Assembly: GCA_963693315.1 (NCBI GenBank) | Contig: OY856186.1 | Coordinates: forward strand, 96,576,943-96,640,942 | Direction: 5' to 3' | Origin: Diogma glabrata | Lineage: Eukaryota; Arthropoda; Insecta; Diptera; Cylindrotomidae | Length of the DNA stretch: 64,000 nt | Shown: positions 10,313-21,656 of the stretch, in pieces | How the letters are laid out: each line of letters begins with the position of its first letter | Numbering within the stretch: the stretch's first letter is position 1 | Made by a program: the position numbers and the translations under genes | The notes under the pieces: model-generated | What the model was told of the DNA's origin: nothing | Databases searched by the model: none | What the model saw: only the letters and a program-made list of their open reading frames with translations

Positions 10313-11990
10313 AAACATACGCGTGAATCATAAAACTTTTCTTCTTTTTTTAAGTCGGTTAAAAATAACATATCGTCATCATCATCAAAATTGTTTTTGG
10401 TCTAAAACTACAATTAATTTTTTTCTTTATTCCCTTATCTTAAATTTTGTTTTGACATTTTAAAACTTTTTAAGATTTTAAGATAAAACTCTAACACTAA
10501 ATAAGATGTCAGAATGAAGATTGATGCAAGAGTCGAGGTTCTTAATTTCTGTACGCTTTTTCTGTACGTTCCTGCACGGTGTTGTCCTGTTATAAACAAC
10601 AAACTGATCTAACCAATTCCACAATTCCACACACAAATAATTTAAACTTAAGCCCTAACTCAGTTGACCTGTGTGTATCATTTTGACATTGTGTCACAGT
10701 ACCAGCCATTACCATCTATACTAATCTAATCTTCAATACCCTGTTTTGTTATGAAATACACAAAAATTGAGTTCTCTATTTAAAAAAATAGGTGACACTA
10801 AAGTAAGTAATATAATTAATTATGTTTTCTCTTATCATAAGAAAAGCCTTTAATCTAATACAACATCTCATTAAAATTATAATTTTATTGTTCTACTAAC
10901 ACTCGTAAAAAATCATAAATTACTATTAATAAAATTTAACTTACAATAATACCCAAAAATAAACCAAAATACCATTTTGACGCCAGAAAATTGTATTTTG
11001 AATTTCTCCAAACAAAAATCCCCATAAACTCTTTATTAATAAAGAGGAAAAAAAACGGATTTATCAAGTAAACAGAAATTATATTATCAACTTTTACTAG
11101 GTCAATAAACTTACATGATTCCAGGATGCAAAAAAAAAGTATCCTAGTTTTTCCTCATTTTTTTTCTTTGCTTTTAGATCTGTTTTGGGTCGATAGGGGA
11201 TTCTGTTGTTCAGTAGTTGTGTTGCATGAAGTGAATTGAATCAATATGACAGAATAGATTCTTCCAAAGTAGCACAAATGAAATTAGGGATAGTTGTGAT
11301 ACTGTTTAAAATTTTGAGTTCAATTTTTGTTTTGTTTTTATTGTTGGCATTTGAGTTCACTTTTGCTATGCGATTTTTTTCAGGTCAACATTTTTTCGAG
11401 AATAGAACAGAAAAAATGTGACCTGAAAAAATTGCATTTTCTTTTCTCGATTTGGATGGAAGGTAGTTTTGCACTTTTTGAGGGCAATTGTTTTACATTT
11501 TTTTAAATTTTTCTCAAGAGACGATGCAAAAATGTTGCCTTGTACAGAACGGCAACATAGCAAAAATTAGGAAAAAAATATATGAAATAGATTAATATAT
11601 TTCAAATTTTTATCTATACGATAGCACTGAATCCAACCATTATGGAGTTAATTATAAGTCATTAGAACTGAATGCATTCAATTGAATTGAATGAAAAATT
11701 ACTTTGAAAAGTGAGTGATCCGTAACATACTCTTATCATAATTCCAGCCCGGGAATCGAAGCGACGTCTTTCTGACCGGAATATTTCTGACCGAAGTCTA
11801 TGGTTAATCATTTTAGAACCACGACTAGCGATGAGATTAAAATTTGCTTTTAGAAGATCGACTAAACATCACAATTTTCTGCTACAATTTTAGTATCAAT
11901 TTTTTGTCTTATTAATTACACTATTGCTAGTGTTGTGCCATAGTGTAGAGCAGTGTAATGTAGAGCAGAGCAGTGAAGAACAGAGCAGTG
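10313..11990. other. No gene recognised; AT-rich, two short hairpins
   Basis: No coding frame is supported. An imperfect hairpin with ~25-nt arms lies at about 11374-11434 (TTTTTTCAGGTCA pairs with TGACCTGAAAAAA) with a ~12-nt loop. A smaller stem (ATGTTGCC / GGCAACAT) lies at about 11531-11557. An outer inverted pair, TTTTGCTATG / CATAGCAAAA, brackets both, so the whole of roughly 11361-11566 may be one small foldback element. 11940-11990 is a short AGAGCAGTGTA-like tandem stretch. Confidence 0.45.
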
Positions 11991-12464
11991 TATAGTAGAA
12001 TTTTTTTGCCAGCGAATTTTTGACCGATAGGACGCAGCAAGAGATAAAAGATGAGACAAAAAGTAAAACAGAGATGTTTTATTTATTTTTGGATAAATTT
12101 TTTTTCAAAACATTAAAATTTGTTAAATTTCTACTCCTAGTTCGTACCATTTGTTTGTTGTGCATTTGTTTACATAGGCGTCGTTATTTTTATTATAATT
12201 ATTTTCAATTATCAAAATTTTGTTACATTACCTACAAAATCATTAATATTTTTACTAGTTTTTGGTTTTCTATTATAATTGTTTGAATTTCAATAGTAAT
12301 TTATTAATTTTATGCGTTTTTTTGTCCATTTCAATTCTCTAATAAAGGGACCCCAACAGTTTTTTTAATATTTCAATGCGAGACACTGAATTCCGCACAT
12401 GCGCATATCGCAATATGTGCAGAACAACCAATTTTTGTATTCGCTGGTAAAAAATTCTACTATA
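11991..12464. mobile_element. 474-bp TIR MITE with TA ends
   Basis: Inverted ends TATAGTAGAATTTTTTTGCC (left) and TATAGTAGAATTTTTTACC (right, opposite strand), continuing through CAGCGAA. The palindromic TATA at each outer edge fits a TA target duplication, as Tc1/mariner-like MITEs have. No transposase is encoded. Confidence 0.78.
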
Positions 12465-14041
12465 GATAATTATTTGCTTTAGACGCTGCTGTGTGTCATC
12501 AATTAAATGAATTGAGACTTTTCTTACATCCAATTTTGATAATAAAACTGAATGTTATCTGTATATGTTTATGATTTGTACAATGTGTTCTCCTTACACT
12601 AGAAGATTTATGTGTTAAATACGTATCACAATAATCACAATCATATGAAGGCATTCCTTGATTTGCGGTTATAATTATACATATAGAAAATGCTCACTTA
12701 TTTTCATTTAATGATAAATAGTAGTTTAATCAATGAGTGAATAATGAAGTAGTTTATTCTCAAGCAAAAGTTTAAAATTCGAGCGAGGCATGAGCGAGAA
12801 TTTTAATTTGCGAGAGAATAAAATTCATTATTCACGAATCGATTACAATACTTTATTCTCTGACAAAGAATTGTGTACAAATATAAAAACATTTTCTTCA
12901 ATTAAAACAATAAATCTTTATTGTTTTAATTGATAAATCAAATTTCTTAATAAAATAACCCTGATGATAAAAAACGTCCTTCTCATACAATCAACCAAGT
13001 TGAACTAAACGAAATAAGAGAATTTAAATTAAAATTTGATTTTTAAACAAAACTTATTAAAGCAATTGTGATTATAATTTGAAAATAGTTTTAATGAAAT
13101 TAAAACAATTTGACCAATTAGAATCATACCAATTGAATAATGATAATTTTTTATAGGAAAATTTTTTATTAGTCAATAGGTTAAGTTCATTAGGCTATAG
13201 GTTAGAAAACAATACAATAATACATACTATTATTATCGAAAAAACATACAAATAAAGCTGATATAATTAAATGGAAGAGAATAAAATTTTTAATTTTTAT
13301 GGAAATTTCAAAGTAACGATTATTCAGAATTTCTAATTTTTACTTTTTGCAACTATATTTATTTATTAGAGAATTAATAGTATATTAAGAAACTAGTTTC
13401 ATAATCGACGATTTTATCGCACGCAATCTGTTTAGAAAACGACCCGCGCATTTTTTGTCTTGAAATTTTAAAAAATGTGTATTTTATTAAAAAATAGTCA
13501 ATTTGAAATTTTGTTATTATTACTAACTATTTTAATTAATTAAAATATTTAACACTAATTTAGATATTCTTATTAATTTTATTTACATAATTATTCGTTT
13601 TAATGTTCACTGACGTTTGTATAACCAATGTGACCAACCTTGAAAGACAAAACTTTGCGTATCGTAATGAAGGCCATTTCGATACGCATTTGGGTATTGA
13701 AATGACTTTATTTTAGACGGAAAATAGAAAAAAATATTTAAAGAACCTTTCTAATCCCAAAGAAAACAGGAATGTAAGTTGAATAATTTAATAATTGAGA
13801 GTGACATGGAACAATAAAACGTGTTAACTTCACTACAAATATTATTTTCTATTGTAGCCTAGGCTATGTTCGTCACATCGAAGATGGGATGAAATAAAAG
13901 TAATAATGACGGAGAGGTTTTAGTGTGACAAAGTACACACAAAGCGAGCCGGAGTTTAGTTGCTCTACAGGTTCGTGTAATTGTATATGCAGGGTGAAAC
14001 ATCGCTTTAAGATAATTGTGTCTTAAACCATTTGAAGAACA
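12465..14041. other. No gene recognised; AT-rich with a nested dyad at 12736-12836
   Basis: All frames are closed or short. The notable structure is a ~100-bp dyad. Outer arms GTGAATAATGAA / TTCATTATTCAC enclose an inner AAAATTC / GAATTTT pair around a CGAGCGAGGCATGAGCGAG centre. A similar design, with AT-rich arms and a GC-rich centre, recurs inside the element at 54.4 kb. Confidence 0.45.
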
Positions 14042-15559
14042 TACACAGAGAGAAAAAAGGGTTAAATTTGATAAAAAAATCATCAAATTGATGATTTTTG
14101 TATATCAATATATGGACAAGAATATGAGTTCTCAAATTGATATAAAATGTTGCATCAGATTAAACTCTGGTTTATTTTTTTGAGTTGATGTAAATCTACT
14201 GATTATGATAAACAAATTTCTTATTTTGATATTATAACATATTCTCGATATTATTCTCAAAGCTTATAAACTTGTTGTATCAAATCAATACCAAAAGTTT
14301 CAATTTAAGATGGAGTTGTATTTCTTCAAGAATTTGAGCGAAGGAAGTTGAGAAACCAAAAGATCATTTTAAGAATTTTTTTGATCGACATGATCGTATG
14401 TTGCTTTTGGTATTGATCCGATATATTTCATTTTGAATCAATTCATTATCATTTTAAGAAAAATGTTTTCTCAAATCGAAGATGACAATATTTAGTTTGA
14501 GAAAAGATTTTTCTCAATTTTAGTGGCTTATACGGGCGGGAAGGCGGTACGATCAGCGACACCCACAAAAGCAAATAAAAAGCTGCCTGTCAGGGTTTTC
14601 AAACCCGCGGGAAGATTTTTACATGCTTCGGTATTGCTAAATGTATCGGACATGCACTCAATGTTGTATCGCTATTTAGATTGACTTATGGCTGCCAGAG
14701 TTGTTTCTTATCACATAGACCTTTAAGAAACATCACTGTCTCAGTTATCAATCGTAAAATAGCAACCTTGAAAAAATAAGGCACTGGAATAAAACTCTCA
14801 ATCCACCGATGTTCCATTAACCTTAAACGGGATAAAAAAATCACTATTTTTAAAAAATATTCATTTATTTTAAATGAATAATTTAAAACTAAATAAATTA
14901 TAATTTTCAATTTTTTTTATAATGCATTTCGTACAAATGAGCTAATCGAATTGAGAATAGTCGCTTCGATATTCCTTTCTTATTTGTTGCAGGAATTCTT
15001 GTATTTGGTCTCGTAGCGTAGTGAATTAATTTGAACAGTTTGAACTGTCGTAACTCTGTAAAAATTTAAATAAAAAACAAAATTAAATTACTATTGAAGT
15101 GAATCAGATAAATAAATTAAAGTTTGCTGCAATAAGTGACTTCTATTGAGGAAAAAAAATCAATCCACTGCACCCATGTGTGTCGTAAGAGGCGACTGAA
15201 ATGGGGAATTGTAGCGTGGCTAGTGATTGTAAATTTCGTGAAATTTATATTTTTGAAATATTTCAGAAATGTTTCATGGAATATTTCATAAAGATTTGTA
15301 TAGGTTTTATTTTGGATTGCCAAAAACTCGAAATAAGTGATATATAAAAACAAATTGTTCGAGGTAGTGTAGAATAAAGTAAATTTGAACAAGGTTGATC
15401 TTCAATGGAAGGCGCCTAATTTTGAGAGTAAAATTGTGCTTAATGTGTGAATAAATAAATAACCAGTTGAAATGGCTCTCTTTATTGAAATTTAAATATT
15501 ATAATTAACATAGTGTATGTTTTATATATATTCATAGATATATTGTTCAGTTTTGACTA

Positions 15560-15643
15560 GGGATTGCAATTCTAGGATTTTTTGCTTCCAGAATCCCGGG
15601 ATCCCGGGATTCGTCAAGTAAAAAATCCCGGGATTGCAATCCC
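15560..15643. mobile_element. 84-bp hAT-like foldback MITE
   Basis: Inverted ends GGGATTGCAATTCTAGGATT (left) and GGGATTGCAATCCCGGGATT (right, opposite strand) sit inside E1. The same GGGATTGCAATCCC motif occurs near 5030-5046 within the large hAT element, where only one end is visible. A CCCGGGATT core is also found in the 254-bp MITE at 19483. Confidence 0.65.
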
Positions 15644-15850
15644 AAATTTTGACATGTGTAATATTACTAAAGTTAAATCCTTTTCTTAATTACAGAGAAA
15701 AATTAATGAAATCGCAAAACAGTATTTTTTGAAATTATGACTAAGGACGACGTCAGTTGTGTGAAATTGTGCTGAGTAATTTTTCACATTGCAGTGGGTG
15801 GTCACTGGTATTAGCATTACTATAAAGTGGCCAGTCATTAAAAAATATGT

Positions 15851-16233
15851 TTAAAATTTTTCCCTTGCTTCTTTAAACTCTCTTAGACGACCCTCACAAC
15901 TCCATATCCAATAACTTTCTAAAGTCAGCAACGGCTCTGGAATGACAGATAAGGTTTGCTTCAGCTCTTGAAATTCTTTTTGATCACATTCAGTAAGATC
16001 AACCGTCGAAGAACCTAATATTAAAAATAATATAAAAACGAAGTTCAGTGCGATGCATTTATCTAATTGTAAGAAGTTTTACCAAACAATTGTAATCCTG
16101 AAGTTGTTGGAGTATCCATTCGAATTTTTTTCGGTGTAATCATGCAACCTGCACCACTTACTTTGGTCGAAGAACTTTTATACAAATTGTATAACTTCCC
16201 TTTTGGAATTTTACCATCACAATAGTAATAGTT
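15851..16233 (-). CDS. Unrecognised protein inside E1, two 3' exons
   Basis: The last exon (15851-16014) and the preceding exon (16083-16233) are joined by a 68-bp intron. The donor is GTAAAA at 16082 and the acceptor TTAG ends at 16015. The joined frame is open through 105 codons to TAA at 15851-15853, and the phase is consistent (phase 1). The preceding acceptor at 16234 follows a T-rich tract. An upstream exon may end at 16677 (donor GTAAGT); its frame reads KFVSVQEFILLCIKPAIIG and joins in phase 0. Composition is lysine/serine-rich with a C-terminal ESYWIWSCEGRLREFKEARE helix-like tail. There is no recognised domain and no confirmed start codon. It could be the element's accessory or transposase-derived protein, or a captured host fragment. 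Confidence 0.5.
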
Positions 16234-16859
16234 CTTAAAACAAAAAAAAACTGTTAGATTTAAAACTTATTTTAAATGTTGTTGAAACTTTTCATGCAAC
16301 TTTTGACAATTTTTCATGCAAGTATTTAGTATGTTATACTTAAGTTATAGCTCAGAAATCGATAATATCGGTTGATTTCGGAATTTTAATAAATTTCGAC
16401 AAGAAACCATAATGTATGTATTTGGGCACCAAGAAATTTTTGTCCCCGTTTTGCTTCAGGCCAATTGTTTAAAATATCCCGATTTTCACCTTCGATTGAC
16501 TTGAAATTTTGTGTGTGATGTAATTTAACTCAGTAATTTAAGCACCAATAGTGGCAAGTACATGCATGAAATAAACTGATCCCAGAACTCCCAGCAAACT
16601 GAATGAGCCAAACCTCGTTCTGTGCACGCAAGTTTACTTTAATGAACGCAGAAATTTAGAAAAACATACAACTTACCTTTTGAACTCCTATTATTGCTGG
16701 TTTTATGCACAGCAGGATGAATTCTTGTACGGACACAAACTTTTTATTTCACAAGATATAAGACGCGTTCATCTGCTGAAAAATTCTCTCACTGAATAAT
16801 GTCGTATCGTAGTTTTTTCTTCGAAAGTATTATATAAAAAAAAATTATTAACATTTCGA

Positions 16860-17205
16860 TCTTAACATATCATTTCGATCTTATACGTTCAATTTGAGAG
16901 AACAAGTATATAATCGAGAAATTTTTTTTCTCAATTTATCTATGTAAGATCAAATCAAGGGTAATCGAATATTAATTATTTTCATATCAATCTCATAAGT
17001 TCAATTTGAGAGAAAAATAATAAAACTGAGAATTTTTTTTTCTCAATTTTATATACGTTATCAAACCGAGAATAATCGAGTATTAGTTAGTTTCATTTCG
17101 ATCTCATAAGTTCAATTTGAGAGAAAAGGTATAAAATCGAAATTTTTTTTCTTAATTTTATCTACGTGGATCAAATTGAGAATACTCGCGTATAACTTAT
17201 TATTA
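16860..17205. repeat. ~111-bp tandem repeat, about three copies
   Basis: GTTCAATTTGAGAG recurs at 16887, 16999 and 17110 (spacing 112 and 111), each followed by an A/T-run and TCTCAATTTTAT. These are the right subterminal repeats of E1. Looser versions of the same motif are scattered in the left subterminal region (14080-14520). Confidence 0.8.
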
Positions 17206-17879
17206 TTTTGATCTTTAAGTTTCAAAAAGAAACAAAAAGGATTAAAATGAAAATATTTTACTCTCATTCTGACATTTGTGAATCAAATAAATGATGGGGA
17301 AGTAACAAAGTGATGTGTTCAATTTGAAAAATAGAAATCTTATTCTGATTCAAAAATTTCTTGTATTTATACAGAAAAAATGAAAACGATCTTTATTTAC
17401 TCAAAACAAGAATAAATGTATTTCCTATTGTTGAACAAAAACAATTATCAACTTCAGTATTTCATTCTCCTGTAGGATGATCGAATTGATAGTTTTTTCT
17501 CACTTTTAAGGTTTTGTTGTATTAAAATGATATAAATTTACTCGAAATGAGAATAAATGTATTTTCTGTTTTTAATCATATATAATTCTCAATAATAGTA
17601 TTTTATTCACTTTTATGTGTGATCGAATTGATAGTTTTTATCTCAGTTTTAAATTTCGGAGCATAAAAATGATTTAAATTTTCTCAAATTAGGAAGAAAC
17701 TGAATTTTCTATTTTTAATCATACACATTACTCAAATCTAGAATTTTTTTTCTCTCTGTGTAGTTGAATAAAATGTTGCTAAATGAAATCGAACTGAGGA
17801 GTGAAGTTAGAATTTTGTCTAAAGAATTCTTCAGGAAGACGTATGTTAGTACCGTAGATATCTACCGATGAAGATGGAA

Positions 17880-18830
17880 AGTCTTCACGGAAAGTGTTTC
17901 TTAAACCGAGTAATATTGACGGTAGAATACGCGTTCAGCCGTCCGGTCATAAGCCATGATAGCAATTTTTAGGGTTCGGTGCCAACGTTCGATGACCCCG
18001 TTACGATTGTAATTTGTAATTCGTTTACGTTCGCAACCGATAAGCTTAGACAACTCATTGAAAATATTGGATTCGAATAGGAAACCCTGATCAATGACTG
18101 AAGTACTTCGAAGCGTACAATCCAATTGGAAAAAAGAGCTGCACATACCGTTTCAGTAGTGATATCTGAGATAGAAATGGTCTCAGGCCAGTTAGTGTAG
18201 TGGTCAACAATTGTGATACAGTAACGTTTCTCAGAAGAAGGAAGTGGACCAATTATGTCCAAATGTATCTCGAAAAATGTTGGAGAAGTTGAGAGATAAT
18301 TACCTAAAGGTGATTGAGCATAGCGAGAAACTTTTGCCTCTTGGCAAGCAGGACAGTTCATTTGTCGTACATCTATTAAGAAGGTGGCCAAAGGCCTTTA
18401 TCAGTAAGAAGACCGTTTGGCGAAATCGCTTTGGAATAAATGGGTGAATATTACCCTTCGAAGTATCACATAAAAGAGTTTTAGAAGATTGCCCAAGTGA
18501 AACTGGCATTGTTCGGCATTTTAGCGAGGGACTAGTGTGAACTAATTATTCTTTGGAACTGATTTGCTCAGTACGAGAAAGTGTGCCGGCAACTACATTA
18601 TCGATTCCAGAGATGTGGCAAATATCAGTCTTGAATTGACTGATGAAATCAAAATGCAAATGAAATGAATTGGCGAGGACTTGTTTTGGCAGGATTCGAC
18701 AAAACGTAGATGGGTGGCTTATAAGAGAGTAAAAGTTCTACCTTCAAGGAGATAACGGAAATGTTTGATAGCAGAATATGCTGGTAGGAGTTCGTAATCA
18801 AAAACGCTATATTTCTGCTGTGACTCATTA
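17880..18830 (-). pseudogene. Ty3/gypsy pol fragment: RNase H C-terminus and integrase
   Basis: Read on the minus strand from 18830 downward. First comes an RNase H segment (FDYELLPAYSAIKHFRYLLE), then a GIDNVVAGTLSR segment typical of the end of gypsy RNase H, then an integrase linker (CDTSKGNIHPFIPKRFR). The zinc-finger CPAC half and the integrase core follow (HLDIIGPLPSS, ITIVDHYTNWPE). A frameshift near 18100 moves the core into another frame, which holds the NGVIERWHRTLK segment. There is at least one stop in the RNase H part. No LTRs, protease or gag are nearby, so this is an isolated dead fragment. Confidence 0.88.
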
Positions 18831-19474
18831 AGTCGCACAGAGAAAAAACTTTCAGGACACGAACTTTCTATGCTTTAGATATGCGTGATTTACTTGGGAG
18901 CTTTTCTTGGAAATTATTTTCCAAAACTCAGTTTCTATCATTTCAATACATCAAACTTCCGATTTCATTATATAAGACATTCAATAATTCTGGAAAATTA
19001 TCAAACGCGTTGATTGATGTGAAAATGAATTGAATGAAAATTTGTAGGCAAAATTCAACAAACAATTGTTTGTTGAATTTACTCAAAACACGTGTTGAAT
19101 TCGATTGTTTAAACAAACATGTATGTTAATTGTCCGTTTTAAACAAACATGTTTGTTAAATATTTTTAACAAAACTTACAAGTTGTTCGTTGTTAAATGA
19201 AATAAATTAAACCCAAACTTATAAAATATAACTGAGAAAAATTTACAGATTTATGGTCTGAAATTTAGCGAAATTAGTGTGAGAAATAATTAATGTGAGA
19301 TTGGTGAAATAAAATATGTAAATTTAAAAAAAAATGTCCAATGAATTGTGTCAACTAAAATGCGTAAAAAAAGTGTAAAATTTGACTAGAGTCAATGAGA
19401 CTAAATAGTTTAAAATATTGAAAATGTTCTAAACAATTTTATGAAAATGAATCAACAGTTTTGTCTTAAATGAT
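18831..19474. other. Non-coding, palindromic repeats
   Basis: 18837 onward begins with CACAGAGAAAAAACTTTC, close to the E1 terminus, but no matching right end was found. A perfect 26-bp palindrome (ATTCAACAAACAA and its complement) lies at about 19060-19085. It is followed by two copies of TTTAAACAAACATGT (near 19107 and 19139). No coding sequence. Confidence 0.5.
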
Positions 19475-19482
19475 GTTTACAC

Positions 19483-19736
19483 TAGGGTTTCTCTCCCGGG
19501 ATTTCTCGTTCCCAATTTTCGTTCCCAATTCAAATCCATAAAAATATCTATTCTTGATTTCCTGAGAAAAAAATTTCAATTCCCGGGTTCTTACTAAAGT
19601 GAAATCTTGATTTTTAATAAATAATTTTGCTTAATTTTAGATAAATGGATAAGCAAAATAAATAAATGGATATTCTCAATAAATGGATATTCTCGTTTCC
19701 CGGGATTCAATAATTGCCGGGAAATGAGAAACCCTA
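19483..19736. mobile_element. 254-bp hAT-type MITE
   Basis: A perfect 8-bp target duplication, GTTTACAC, lies at 19475-19482 and 19737-19744. The inverted ends are TAGGGTTTCTC / GAGAAACCCTA. Internal CCCGGGATT motifs are present near both ends. There is no coding capacity; it was presumably mobilised by a hAT transposase. Confidence 0.92.
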
Positions 19737-19910
19737 GTTTACACAAGTAAATTTATATTTTTAACCAATATTATTAATTAACATATCGTTTTTGAATAAT
19801 ATAAGTAGTTAATAGTAGTGTATTAAATACTTATATTATTTTCTGCCCTGGTTTGGTCCGGATCAGGCAGTGGCTGTGCTTAAGTTTTCTCTTACTTTTA
19901 AGCTCTGGTA

Positions 19911-21654
19911 CACCCAGAGAAATAACTTGTTATGAATTATGCATAAGGATTGTATAATTACATTTCTGTAACTAAAATCCTGTATTTACATTTCTGTAAC
20001 TAAAATCCTGTAATTTTGGTTGAATTATGCATAGGTTGAACGATTTATGAAATGTAACCGGTTAATGTTTTACTCATACTAAGATTGATTCCAAAATGTT
20101 TTGTTATCAAATATTTACTAATAATGCCGCACATATTTTAAATATGTAACAATATATCATGCAGTTACCGTATAATTCTATTTGATTTCCTATCAGTTAC
20201 TATTTCTATACACGATTTAGTAAAAATTACAACGAAAGACAAAAACTAAAACTCTTTTTGTTCAATATGTATAATTAAAAAGCAGTTTAGTTTATTTTCA
20301 CAAGTGACGCGATAAATAGTTAGTAATGCGTAAGTGACTAAATGATTTTCTTCAGAAGTTTAAAGTGTTATGAAAAATTTAAATTATATTTAGTGTTTGT
20401 ATTTATGCAGAAAAATTGTAAACAACACCAAATTATAAACCTAAGCAGTTTTCCTTAAAGGTAATGTGGTTGATTTTACTTTGTGTTTTACTAAAAATAA
20501 TAAAATTTTTCTGTGGTTTATAGTGATTACCTACAAAGTAAGAGTTTGACGAGTCAACAGACCAAATTTACGATGCATGATACAATTGAGATGCATGATA
20601 CAATTGACATGATGAGGACCCATGAGTCTAAGTATTTTTAAACATATATGTATAGCATTAAATTAAAGAATTTTATTTTACAGCATCATGGCATGATGGC
20701 ATGAAGGGAATAGGAGGGTGTTTAAAATTTAAGAACTTCTGGATTTGATCACCGATCTTTCGAAAGCGGATTAAACCTGATTTCATAAGTATATTTAAAC
20801 ATAGAATAAACTTGTTTATATATTTAATTTATTTTAACGTATATTTCTTTCTCAGATTGACAAAGACGTAAACTTCACGGGAAAGAAAAATCAGCCATCA
20901 TACCCTGATTTCTGGGGACGGCTCACAAATTTTTTAAAGGATTTTTCCTTCTGGAGAAAATAATACAAAGAACGCGGGGAGACGAAGTTATATTTTAATA
21001 TTTAATAAGATTTGTTAATTCATTAATTATAGTCTTTACTTTTTATATGTTTGTGTACCAATTGTTTTCATTAATAAATAAAACTAAAAATTATTTTAAA
21101 TTAATTTATTTTTATTATTTCATTGAAACATTATTTCGAAAAAATTCTTTGTGATATTGAAAAAAGGTTGTTATGAGAAAGATGTAATATAAGTAAGTAT
21201 ACCCAAATTATGGCGCTCGATGTTCCGTTAATATAATTGAACCATGCTAAATCACACATATTCTGCCAAAAATCATACAGATAATTAATGTTTTGTTGAT
21301 TATATTGTTTATAAATTATGCAAATTTCTATATAAATTATACACATGCTCCCTTAATTATGATACACGCTTATAAAATCATACAAATTAATACATAATTT
21401 ATTGCACAAAATTATGTTTTCACTGAATAAATTATACATAGGTTCGATTGATCACCCGTTTTATTGCTTAAAGCATTACCAAACGAATTATGATTTATGC
21501 GGCATAAGCATAACGTTTAACTTGTCAAATTAATAAAAACTTATTAAGAATAAATACATGATTTATGCGGTTGACCTCTTAGTTCTTTTTTACGCGGCGT
21601 TATGTATAATATATGCGGTCATATGCATAATATAAGCAAACATTTCTCTTGGTG
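19911..21654. mobile_element. 1.74-kb TIR element with TA target duplication (E2)
   Basis: TA lies at 19909-19910 and 21655-21656. The ends are CACCCAGAGAAAT (left) and CACCAAGAGAAAT (right, opposite strand). Both flanks are packed with ATTATGCATAA / TTATGCGG-type motifs (19925-20040 and 21300-21650). The organisation matches E1: short TIR, TA duplication, element-specific subterminal motif and exon-like sequence in the middle. The terminal CAC-AGAGAAA pattern also resembles E1. Confidence 0.72.
20856..20963 (+). CDS. Candidate terminal exon inside E2
   Basis: A 36-codon frame begins right after a TTTCTTTCTCAG splice acceptor and ends at TAA 20961-20963. It reads with a charged N-terminal half (DKDVNFTGKKNQ) and an aromatic-rich end (DFWGRLTNFLKDFSFWRK). 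Upstream, a short ATG frame with a duplicated MHDTI segment lies at 20572-20620, and another T-rich acceptor lies at about 20683. I could not join them without a stop, so the gene model is incomplete. Family not recognised. Confidence 0.35.
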   Translation: MDKDVNFTGKKNQPSYPDFWGRLTNFLKDFSFWRK

Positions 21655-21656
21655 TA

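Larger units (their letters stand above)
14044..17760. mobile_element. 3.7-kb TIR element with TA target duplication (E1)
   Basis: TA lies at 14042-14043 and 17761-17762. The ends are inverted: CACAGAGAGAAAAAA from 14044, and the same sequence on the opposite strand from 17760. Both subterminal regions are dense in TCTCAAATTGAT / TTCAATTTGAGAG motifs; on the right they form a ~111-bp tandem array (16860-17200). The middle carries a spliced-looking minus-strand gene (15851-16745) and an 84-bp MITE. The superfamily was not recognised: TA duplications suggest Tc1/mariner-like or related enzymes, but no DDE motif was seen. Confidence 0.75.

Noticed and set aside
11745..11770. tRNA or SINE B-box (TTCGATTCCCGGGC on the minus strand)
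   Set aside because: No matching A-box, acceptor stem or SINE body; an isolated 14-bp match.
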